Source: Deltaproteobacteria bacterium
GTDB taxonomy: Bacteria; Desulfobacterota; DSM-4660; Desulfatiglandales; HGW-15
Assembly (NCBI GenBank): GCA_016931115.1
Contig: JAFGFM010000088.1
Coordinates: 1 to 64,000, forward strand
DNA length: 64,000 nt
Reading direction: 5' to 3'
The translations under genes were made by a program, and so were the position numbers. Below, in pieces: positions 44,903 to 51,149 of the stretch. Within the stretch, counting starts at the first letter, position 1; every line of letters starts with the position of its first letter. A model generated the notes under the pieces. The model saw only the letters and a program-made list of their open reading frames with translations, was not told the origin of the DNA and made no database searches.

Positions 44903-44968
44903 CCTGCCTACTCCCTTCCGACTTCTGACTCCTGACTCCTGACTTCTGACTTCTGTATTCTGTCTCCT
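44903..44968. repeat. Heptamer array read as the C-terminus of AroK
   Basis: Units TTCTGAC, TCCTGAC, TCCTGAC, TTCTGAC, TTCTGTA at strict 7 nt spacing (44920-44968). Read on minus they give the 7-residue periodic tail QKSEVRS-QESEVGR of AroK. Confidence 0.85.
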
Positions 44969-45480
44969 GTTTCCACTCTTTCAATTACCATATCTGCCAC
45001 ATCATTGATATTCATTTTACTCGTATCAACTTTCATATTACAGGCCTTACTGTAAAGAGGCCCTCTTTTTTCCATAACCTCAGCGGTTTCATCAACAGGG
45101 TTATTACCGGTCAGCGAGGGGCGGTTTTCTGTTGATCTATTATCTCCCTTAAGTCGCCTTTTTACACTATCTATATTTGCATCCAGCCAGATGATAAAAC
45201 CATTGGCCTTCAAATTTTCCATATTGATATCCTTGATTACAGCCCCCCCTCCTGTTGCTATAACAAGATTATCCTGTTCTGAGACCTCTTTTATGACAGC
45301 TTTCTCCATATCCCGGAAATATGGCCACCCCTTTTCCTTAACCATTTCATTGATGCTGCAACCAGCTTTTTCCATAATCAAATCATCTGTATCCACAAAT
45401 CCCCTGCCGAGTTTATGAGCTATCAGCTTCCCGACAGATGTCTTGCCAGAACAGCGGTATCCAATAAGAACGATATTCAT
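44908..45480 (-). CDS. aroK: Shikimate kinase
   Basis: About 190 residues from ATG at 45480 (NIVLIGYRCSGKTSVGK, Walker A); a GTG two codons earlier (45486) is too close to the GAGG site. LID and substrate regions: FVDTDDLIMEK, ATGGGAVIKD and RPSLTGNN. It phosphorylates shikimate. The enzyme proper ends about residue 172; the remaining tail is encoded by a heptamer repeat and is probably non-functional. It is the first gene of the aromatic operon and lies directly behind the Phe attenuator. Confidence 0.9.
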   Translation of the reverse strand: MNIVLIGYRCSGKTSVGKLIAHKLGRGFVDTDDLIMEKAGCSINEMVKEKGWPYFRDMEKAVIKEVSEQDNLVIATGGGAVIKDINMENLKANGFIIWLDANIDSVKRRLKGDNRSTENRPSLTGNNPVDETAEVMEKRGPLYSKACNMKVDTSKMNINDVADMVIERVETGDRIQKSEVRSQESEVGRE

Positions 45481-45501
45481 TTTCACAATACCTCAAAAAA
45501 A

Positions 45502-45529
45502 AGGCCGTGAGTATTTCCACCCACGGCCT
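45502..45529 (-). terminator. Attenuator terminator before aroK (phe attenuator)
   Basis: On minus, AGGCCGTGGG pairs with CTCACGGCCT around an 8 nt loop, followed by eight T just before the GAGG and start of aroK. An alternative stem is possible: CTGCCCATGG at the end of pheL (45556-45565) with CCGTGGGTGG (45517-45526), 10 pairs including wobbles, which would disrupt the terminator. Confidence 0.85.
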
Positions 45530-45550
45530 TTAATTCATAAAAAAGAAACA

Positions 45551-45622
45551 TTAAACCATGGGCAGACCTCTTGTGCCAAAAAAGTAAAAAAAGAAAACCT
45601 GCCATGTATCTGTTTGTTTCAT
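45551..45622 (-). CDS. pheL: Phenylalanine leader peptide (pheL)
   Basis: 23-residue ORF, ATG 45622 to TAA 45551, too short for usual gene finding. It encodes MKQTDTWQV then FFFYFF (Phe codons TTC TTT TTT, TAC, TTT TTT) and ends in GLPMV. The dense Phe codons, the promoter 27 nt upstream of the start and the terminator between it and aroK match the attenuation leaders of pheA operons. A ribosome stalled at Phe codons would free CTGCCCATGG to form the antiterminator; a ribosome at the stop would cover it and let the terminator form. Thus low Phe should switch on aroK-aroC-pheA-aroF-pheA-aroD-aroE-aroA. Confidence 0.8.
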   Translation of the reverse strand: MKQTDTWQVFFFYFFGTRGLPMV

Positions 45623-45655
45623 AGTGTATTAACTCGCATAAAATAAATTATTGAA

Positions 45656-45685
45656 ATTATATGGGAACTTGCTTTTTATTGTCAA
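45656..45685 (-). promoter_or_regulatory. Sigma-70 promoter of the aromatic (aroK) operon
   Basis: The minus strand has perfect hexamers: TTGACA (45685-45680), 18 nt, TATAAT (45661-45656). The expected start near 45649 leaves a 27 nt leader before pheL. Confidence 0.8.
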
Positions 45686-45705
45686 GGCTAAAAATAGCTT
45701 GACAA
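45679..45705. promoter_or_regulatory. Dyad joining both -35 elements
   Basis: TTGTCAAG and CTTGACAA are complementary, and inner CTA/TAG extend the dyad with one extra G. It contains both -35 boxes (45680-45685 minus, 45699-45704 plus), separated by 13 bp. Confidence 0.6.
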
Positions 45706-45727
45706 ATATTTACCCGGCTAATATTTT
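45699..45727 (+). promoter_or_regulatory. Sigma-70 promoter of the trp operon
   Basis: TTGACA (45699-45704), 17 nt, TATTTT (45722-45727). The expected start is at about 45733-45735, only 1-3 nt before the trpL start codon. Confidence 0.75.
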
Positions 45728-45735
45728 ACATCCCC

Positions 45736-45816
45736 ATGTGCAGAGAACTTTTAAATATCACGAACATTAACTGGTGGTGGCGTACCTATAACGGTAAGGA
45801 GTGCCCGCCAGTATAA
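45736..45816 (+). CDS. trpL: Tryptophan leader peptide (trpL)
   Basis: 26 residues, ATG 45736 to TAA 45816. It begins MCRELLNITNIN and then carries three consecutive Trp codons (TGG TGG TGG, 45772-45780), followed by RTYNGKECPPV. No Shine-Dalgarno fits before the ATG because the predicted transcript starts just upstream. Tandem Trp codons upstream of trpE with an attenuator (45871-45903) are the hallmark of ribosome-mediated trp attenuation: Trp shortage stalls the ribosome and favours the antiterminator. Confidence 0.85.
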   Translation: MCRELLNITNINWWWRTYNGKECPPV

Positions 45817-45903
45817 GCTTTTTTGTTAATAACCGGGGCACTTTCTTGAGGCCCGCGGTTAAAATATTTCAGGCCGTGGGTTTTAAACTCACGGCCTTTT
45901 TTT
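45801..45903 (+). terminator. Multi-segment trp attenuator ending in a terminator
   Basis: Terminator: AGGCCGTGGG (45871-45880) with CTCACGGCCT (45889-45898), then T-run to 45903. Other complementary segments: CTGGTGG (45771) with CCGCCAG (45805), GTGCCC (45801) with GGGCAC (45836), AACCG-GGGC (45831) with GCCCGCGGTT (45851), and CCCGCGG (45852) with CCGTGGG (45874). Each segment competes with its neighbours, giving a relay of six segments instead of the usual four. Confidence 0.75.
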
Positions 45904-45919
45904 ATTTCAGGAGCAGTAA

Positions 45920-47389
45920 TTGAAAAAGAAACCTTCATTTACAGATTTTCAGCAGATGGCAAGGCATGGCAACCTGATACCTGTTTATCAGGAACTGCTT
46001 GCGGATATAGAGACCCCTGTATCAACATATCTTAAACTCCGTGACAGTTCATTTTCATACCTTCTGGAAAGCGCTGATGGCGGCAGCAGGTGGGGCAGGT
46101 ATAGCTTTATCGGTTTTAAACCCTTTATCAGCATACTCTCCAGGGAAAATAGTGTAACGATACACAGGGGAGAAGATAAAGAGGTGATCACGGATGTGAA
46201 AAACCCATTTGATGTACTTAAGGATATTTCACGAAGATATACACCTGTCATGAATCCTGAGCTGCCTCCATTTCAGGGGGGGCTTGTAGGGTATGTTAAT
46301 TATGACCTTATACGAAAATGGGAACGGCTGCCAGACATCGAGCCTCTGGATAGGGCTCTCCCTGAATCTGTTTTTACCGCGAGCCAGAACCTGATCGTAT
46401 TTGATCACCTTACCCATATGATGAAGGTGATCTCCTTTGCTTATATAGAAGATGGCTGCGACATGAAGGAGTGTTACCAAAGGGCCTGTAACGAGGTTGA
46501 TGAGACCATTGCTAAATTAAAAAGGCCGGTCCGTGATAGCGATAAAGGTGTAACAATAACTGAGCTCAAGTCAAATTTCAAAAAAGAGGCATTTGAGGAG
46601 GCAGTAAGAAAGGCAAAGGAATATATTGTTGCAGGGGATGTAATCCAGGTTGTTATTTCACAGCAGTTTACAGGAGAGATAGAGGGTGAAGATTTCCAGC
46701 TCTACCGCCAGCTTAGGAGCGTCAACCCTTCACCATACATGTTTTACCTTAATTTCGGAGATATAAAATTCATTGGCGCATCGCCTGAAATCCTTGTGAG
46801 GCTGACTGATGGAAAGATTGAACTGAGGCCAATTGCAGGTACCAGGCCGCGCGGTGCCACAGATGAGGAGGACATCAGGCTGGAAAAAGAGCTTATGGCT
46901 GACCCAAAGGAGAGGGCAGAGCATATCATGCTTGTTGACCTTGGCAGGAATGATGCCGGCAAAGTCGCTGCCCCCGGTTCTGTAAGTGTGCCCAGGTTAA
47001 TGGAGATAGAACGATACTCCCATGTTATGCATATTGTCTCACGGGTTGAGGGCACATTAAGAAAGGACAGGGATTGTTTTGACCTTTTTGTATCATCATT
47101 CCCGGCTGGCACTGTAAGCGGGGCACCCAAGATAAGGGCAATGGAGATAATAAGCGAGCTTGAACCTGGGCAGAGAGGCCCATATGCGGGCGCAGTGGGC
47201 TACTTTGGATTCAATGGCAATATGGATTTCTGTATCACAATCAGAACTATTACCATTTCAGGCAACAGGCTCTCCATACAGGCAGGGGCAGGCATAGTAG
47301 CAGACTCAGACCCTGAAGAGGAATACAAAGAAACCATAAGAAAGGCCAGCGCAACATTTAATGCAATAGAAAGGGTAAAGGAACAATGA
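45920..47389 (+). CDS. trpE: Anthranilate synthase component I
   Basis: 489 residues, TTG start at 45920 with GGAG six nt upstream. The chorismate-binding core is complete: AGDVIQVVISQQF, SPYMFYLNFGDIKFIGASPE, PIAGTRPRGATDEED, ERAEHIMLVDLGRND and FPAGTVSGAPKIRAMEII. The N-terminal LLESADGGSRWGRYSFIG contains the tryptophan feedback-binding motif (LLES). With TrpG it converts chorismate and glutamine to anthranilate. First structural gene of the trp operon; its stop overlaps trpG by 4 nt. Confidence 0.95.
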   Translation: MKKKPSFTDFQQMARHGNLIPVYQELLADIETPVSTYLKLRDSSFSYLLESADGGSRWGRYSFIGFKPFISILSRENSVTIHRGEDKEVITDVKNPFDVLKDISRRYTPVMNPELPPFQGGLVGYVNYDLIRKWERLPDIEPLDRALPESVFTASQNLIVFDHLTHMMKVISFAYIEDGCDMKECYQRACNEVDETIAKLKRPVRDSDKGVTITELKSNFKKEAFEEAVRKAKEYIVAGDVIQVVISQQFTGEIEGEDFQLYRQLRSVNPSPYMFYLNFGDIKFIGASPEILVRLTDGKIELRPIAGTRPRGATDEEDIRLEKELMADPKERAEHIMLVDLGRNDAGKVAAPGSVSVPRLMEIERYSHVMHIVSRVEGTLRKDRDCFDLFVSSFPAGTVSGAPKIRAMEIISELEPGQRGPYAGAVGYFGFNGNMDFCITIRTITISGNRLSIQAGAGIVADSDPEEEYKETIRKASATFNAIERVKEQ

Positions 47390-47964
47390 TACTCCTCATA
47401 GATAATTACGACAGCTTTACATATAACCTTGTCCAGTTGATAGAGCCTATGGGACAGGAGGTTAAGGTGTACCGGAATGATGAGATAGATATCCCTGAAA
47501 TAAGCTTACTCTCCCCAGACAGGCTGATGATCTCCCCAGGGCCATGCACCCCTGCAAAAGCAGGTATCTCGATAAATGCCATAAAGGAGTTTGGTAAAAG
47601 AATCCCTACACTCGGTGTATGCCTTGGGCACCAGGCAATAGGTGAGGCATATGGCGGGGTTGTGATAAGGGCAGGAAGGATCATGCATGGAAAGACATCA
47701 ATGATTTTTCATGATGAAAAGGGTATATTCAGGGGGATACCTAACCCCTTTGAGGCGGTGAGATACCATTCACTTCTGGTGGAGAAAAATACCCTGCCAG
47801 CATGTTTTGAAATAAGCGCATGGACTGATGAAGGTGAGATAATGGGTCTAAGACATAAAGAACATCCGGTTAATGGTGTACAGTTTCACCCGGAATCCAT
47901 ACTAACAGATGCGGGAGACCTGCTTTTAAATAATTTCATAAACCTCGGGGGTAACTGTTTATGA
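47386..47964 (+). CDS. trpG: Anthranilate synthase component II (glutamine amidotransferase)
   Basis: 192 residues, class I GATase: DNYDSFTYNLVQ start, SPGPCTPAKAG, nucleophile Cys in LGVCLGHQAIGEAYGG and catalytic His-Glu in VQFHPESILT. It supplies ammonia to TrpE. Overlaps trpE and trpD by 4 nt each. Confidence 0.95.
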   Translation: MILLIDNYDSFTYNLVQLIEPMGQEVKVYRNDEIDIPEISLLSPDRLMISPGPCTPAKAGISINAIKEFGKRIPTLGVCLGHQAIGEAYGGVVIRAGRIMHGKTSMIFHDEKGIFRGIPNPFEAVRYHSLLVEKNTLPACFEISAWTDEGEIMGLRHKEHPVNGVQFHPESILTDAGDLLLNNFINLGGNCL

Positions 47965-48995
47965 TACGTGAATACCTAACAAGACTTGTAGATGGCGTGA
48001 GCCTTACTGAGTCAGAGATGGAAACTGCAATGGATGAGATCATGTCCGGTGAGGCGACCCCTGCACAGATAGGCGCTTTTATTACTGCATTAAGGATAAA
48101 GGGCGAGACGGTTGATGAGATAACAGGCGCAGCAAAGGTGATGAGGAAAAAAGCAACAAAGGTTAACATATCACCCATAAAGGCCAAAGATGGAATAATA
48201 CTTGATGTTGTCGGTACAGGCGGTGATGGCGCCAAATCATTTAATGTCTCTACCGCTACTGCATTCGTAACAGCAGGGGCAGGCATCACAGTCGCAAAGC
48301 ATGGCAACAGGGCAGTATCAAGCAGATGCGGCGCTGCGGATGTGCTTGAAGGTCTGGGAGTAAACCTGAATATAAAGAGTACAGATGTGGAACAATGTAT
48401 AAATGAAACCGGCATTGGCTTTCTCTTTGCGCCCCTGTTTCATGGGGCAATGAAACATGCAGCCGGCCCCAGAAAAGAGATTGGCATAAGGAGTGTATTT
48501 AACCTCCTGGGTCCACTTACCAACCCTGCGGGGGCAACGGTATTAGTACTTGGCGTGTACAATATGAACCTTACTGAGAAGATTGCAATGGTGATTAACA
48601 GGCTCGGGGTAAAAGAGGCATTCGTTGTATGCGGCGAAGGGAACCTTGATGAGATCAGCATATGCGGTTTTACAAAAATATCGCATGTTAAGGATGGCAT
48701 AATAAATACCTTTAAAATAACCCCTGAAGAGGCCGGTTTAAAAAGGGCTGATATAAAGGATATTGAGGGTGGTGATGCCTCTTACAATGCCCGCATTATT
48801 AATGATATACTTGATGGCATAAAGGGGCCGAAAAGGGACATGGTACTTTTTAATGCCTCTGCCGCATTTGTTGCAGCAGGTTATGCAAAGGACTTTAATG
48901 AAGGTGTAATGCTTGGTGAAAAGATTATAGATTCAGGCAAGGCAAAGGCAAAACTGGATGAGTTGATCAGGTTTACCAGCAGCCTGCAGGGCTGA
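47961..48995 (+). CDS. trpD: Anthranilate phosphoribosyltransferase
   Basis: 344 residues. The PRPP-binding loop GTGGDGAKSFNVST, VAKHGNRAVSSRCGAADVLE and KHAAGPRKEIGIRSVFNLLGP (shortened) are clear TrpD motifs, and the normal length indicates a single-domain enzyme not fused to TrpG. Start ATG 47961 overlaps trpG by 4 nt. Confidence 0.95.
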   Translation: MIREYLTRLVDGVSLTESEMETAMDEIMSGEATPAQIGAFITALRIKGETVDEITGAAKVMRKKATKVNISPIKAKDGIILDVVGTGGDGAKSFNVSTATAFVTAGAGITVAKHGNRAVSSRCGAADVLEGLGVNLNIKSTDVEQCINETGIGFLFAPLFHGAMKHAAGPRKEIGIRSVFNLLGPLTNPAGATVLVLGVYNMNLTEKIAMVINRLGVKEAFVVCGEGNLDEISICGFTKISHVKDGIINTFKITPEEAGLKRADIKDIEGGDASYNARIINDILDGIKGPKRDMVLFNASAAFVAAGYAKDFNEGVMLGEKIIDSGKAKAKLDELIRFTSSLQG

Positions 48996-49004
48996 AAGAC
49001 AAGG

Positions 49005-49100
49005 AATTAGAAAAGAGAAAATAGGAAAGAGGGGTAAAGATTCCAGTTAGGACTCGGATGCGGAAGGCTTTCCTATATTCTCTTTTCTCTTAACTCAAAG
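49005..49100. repeat. Inverted heptamer array, GAAAATA family, between trpD and trpC
   Basis: Purine arm AGAAAAGAGAAAATAGGAAA and, after about 30 bp, pyrimidine arm CTTTCCTATATTCTCTTTTC. Period 7. A hairpin could form in the trp mRNA without a T-run. Confidence 0.85.
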
Positions 49101-49171
49101 CCCTATACCGGTTAGAAAATATTATGAATTTAATCAGCAAATAATTGCATTACAAATAGAAGGCAACACCC

Positions 49172-49978
49172 ATGCACCAGAAACTAAAAGAAATAATAGA
49201 GCAGAAACATAAAGAGGTAGCCATACTTAAAAGGGAGGGTTTATCTCAGCCTGACATCAATATCCCACCATTAAGGGATTTCAAAAAGGCGATTTCTACT
49301 CCGAATATGATCAACCTTATTTCTGAAATCAAGTTCGCATCACCTTCTGCCGGTATAATACGTAAGGATGGTAACCCTGCTGAGATCGGACTTGCATATA
49401 AAAAGGCAGGTGCATCTGCCATATCTTTCCTCACTGATAAAGTTTTTTTTAATGGAGATATAAAAAACCTATCGGTTGTAAAAGATACAGTAACTCTCCC
49501 CATATTGAGAAAGGATTTTATAATCGATGAAATACAGGTCCGAGAGGCATTAATCTATGGTGCAGATGCGATTCTGTTGATTGCCCGGATACTCACAGAA
49601 AGTAAGCTCCGGGACTTGATTACGCTTTGCAGTGAACATAGACTGGCTGCACTAACAGAGGTGCATGACATAAATGACCTTGATCTTGCTCTTAAATGTG
49701 GCGCTGATATTATTGGGATAAACAACCGTGACCTTGATACCTTTCATGTTGATATCAATACGACAATGGAACTTGTAAAACATGTACCAAAAGAGTGTAT
49801 ACTGGTTAGCGAGAGCGGGATAGAGAGCGGTGATGATATCAGAAAGCTTAAAGGAAAAGGGGTAAATGCCGTCCTTGTGGGCTCGGCTCTCATGTCAAGC
49901 GGAGACCCGGGAAAAAAGGTAATAGAACTTGTTGAGGCAGGAAAAGGGGATAATCAGGAAATAGGGATTAGAAAATAG
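49172..49978 (+). CDS. trpC: Indole-3-glycerol phosphate synthase
   Basis: 268 residues, TIM barrel. LISEIKFASPSAGIIR (catalytic Lys), LPILRKDFIIDEIQVREA (shortened), ADAILLIARIL, TEVHDINDLDLAL, GINNRDLDTFHVDI and ILVSESGIESGDDIRKL are the family signatures. The last dozen residues (KGDNQEIGIRK) run into a GAAAATA heptamer array and are probably not part of the fold. Followed 28 nt later by trpF. Confidence 0.95.
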   Translation: MHQKLKEIIEQKHKEVAILKREGLSQPDINIPPLRDFKKAISTPNMINLISEIKFASPSAGIIRKDGNPAEIGLAYKKAGASAISFLTDKVFFNGDIKNLSVVKDTVTLPILRKDFIIDEIQVREALIYGADAILLIARILTESKLRDLITLCSEHRLAALTEVHDINDLDLALKCGADIIGINNRDLDTFHVDINTTMELVKHVPKECILVSESGIESGDDIRKLKGKGVNAVLVGSALMSSGDPGKKVIELVEAGKGDNQEIGIRK

Positions 49979-50000
49979 AAAAGAGGGAAGAGAAATCGGT
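49955..50000. repeat. Heptamer array covering the trpC end and trpC-trpF gap
   Basis: GATAATC, AGGAAAT, AGGGATT, AGAAAAT, AGAAAAG, AGGGAAG units at 7 nt spacing. Supplies the last TrpC codons and the TAG stop. Confidence 0.75.
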
Positions 50001-50006
50001 CAGACT

Positions 50007-51056
50007 ATGTTGAAAGTAAAGATATGCGGGATTACGAATTATGATGATGCAGCCATGGCAGTTAGCCTTGGCGCTGATGCACTGGGATTTATATTTGCAC
50101 CAGCGAGCCCCAGGCAAATAGAACCGGCCACAGCGGCTGATATTATAAGAAGGCTGCCGCCATTTATTAAAAGTGTGGGAGTATTTGTTAACGAAGATAT
50201 CAAAAAAATAAGAGATGTTTCTGATTATTGCGGACTTGATATTATCCAGCTTCATGGTGACGAGACACCTGAGATGTGCGAAAGCCTTATGCCCAGGACA
50301 ATAAAGGCTATCAGGGTAAAGGATGATACTGACATATCACAATTGCAGGTATACAGGGGTAAAACAAGGGCGCTTCTTTTAGATACCTATTCTGAAAAGG
50401 CGGCAGGCGGGACAGGAAAGAGGTTTAACTGGGACAGGGCCGTAGAGATCAAGAGACTTGATATCCCTGTAATACTTGCAGGCGGTCTTACACCTTCAAA
50501 TATAGAAGAGGCCATTAAAAAAGTCAGACCATACGTGGTTGATATAAACAGCGGTATTGAGAAAAGTCCGGGCATAAAAGACCATGAGCTTATGAAGGAG
50601 CTGTTTCAAAATATAGGGAAAGAGAAGATAGAAAATAGGAAACGGAATATAGGAAAGAGTAAAGAGATGTATGGACCAATCAAACATTTCACTGATATTG
50701 AGGCATGGAAACTGGCAAAAGAGCTTCGCGTAGAGCTATATAAAATAGCAAGGTTACTACCGCCCGATGAAAAATACAACCTGACTTCCCAGATGATGAG
50801 AAGTGCTGTCTCGTGCACAGCTAATATTGCTGAGGGTTATGGCCGTTTTCATTATCAGGAAAACATCCAGTTCTGTAGAATTAGTCGAGGATCCATGTAT
50901 GAAGCTCAGGATCATTTAATCACATGTCTTGATAATAATTACATTAACAAAGAAGAATATGAAAAAACAAATAATATCTCCACCAATGCTATCAAGGTAA
51001 TTGATGGGTATATTCGATACTTAAAGAATAAATCAAAAGAACAGGAGAAGCAGTAA
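50007..51056 (+). CDS. trpF: Phosphoribosylanthranilate isomerase fused to a four-helix-bundle protein
   Basis: 349 residues in one uninterrupted frame. Residues 1-203 are complete TrpF: VKICGITNYDDAAMAVSLGA, catalytic Cys7 and Asp in LLLDTYSEKAAGGTGKRFNW, VILAGGLTPSNIEEAI and VVDINSGIEKSPGIKDHELM. Residues 204-220 (GKEKIENRKRNIGKSKE) are encoded by a GAAAATA heptamer array. Residues 221-349 are a four-helix-bundle protein of the 23S rRNA intervening-sequence type. Normal TrpF ends where the array begins, so the stop codon was lost or replaced. An internal ATG at 50667 might let the second half be made alone. Confidence 0.9.
   Translation: MLKVKICGITNYDDAAMAVSLGADALGFIFAPASPRQIEPATAADIIRRLPPFIKSVGVFVNEDIKKIRDVSDYCGLDIIQLHGDETPEMCESLMPRTIKAIRVKDDTDISQLQVYRGKTRALLLDTYSEKAAGGTGKRFNWDRAVEIKRLDIPVILAGGLTPSNIEEAIKKVRPYVVDINSGIEKSPGIKDHELMKELFQNIGKEKIENRKRNIGKSKEMYGPIKHFTDIEAWKLAKELRVELYKIARLLPPDEKYNLTSQMMRSAVSCTANIAEGYGRFHYQENIQFCRISRGSMYEAQDHLITCLDNNYINKEEYEKTNNISTNAIKVIDGYIRYLKNKSKEQEKQ
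50616..50666. repeat. Heptamer array encoding the TrpF fusion linker (purine arm)
   Basis: AGGGAAA, GAGAAGA, TAGAAAA, TAGGAAA, CGGAATA, TAGGAAA, GAGTAAA in 7 nt register. It lacks a stop in the TrpF frame. The complementary arm lies at 51062-51140 on the other side of the four-helix-bundle part. Confidence 0.85.
50667..51056 (+). other. Four-helix-bundle (IVP-type) domain inside the trpF ORF
   Basis: 129 residues starting MYGPIKHFTDIEAWKLAKEL, with the family core TSQMMRSAVSCTANIAEGYG and a helical end (VIDGYIRYLKNKSKEQEK). It is related to, but clearly different from, the copies at 3879 and 11936. It could also be translated from its own ATG at 50667, which has only a weak purine-rich site. 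Confidence 0.85.
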
Positions 51057-51061
51057 AATGA

Positions 51062-51140
51062 AAACAGTAAAAGGGATAAATTTTAGTTTTGCACTATATC
51101 CTCTTTTCTCTATACTCTTTCCTCTTTCCTTTTTTCAAGG
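51062..51140. repeat. Heptamer array, pyrimidine arm (partner of 50616-50666)
   Basis: CCTCTTT, TCTCTAT, ACTCTTT, CCTCTTT, CCTTTTT at 7 nt spacing, ending just before the AAGGAG site of trpB. Confidence 0.8.
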
Positions 51141-51149
51141 AGCATTTCA

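Noticed and set aside
45502-45898. The two GGCCGTG stems as ordinary bidirectional terminators of neighbouring genes
   Set aside because: Each lies between a promoter with leader peptide and its own first structural gene, with the T-run on the side of that gene, so attenuation explains them better.
46744-47130. 128-codon minus-strand frame in trpE
   Set aside because: Antisense shadow of trpE with no start signal or family pattern.
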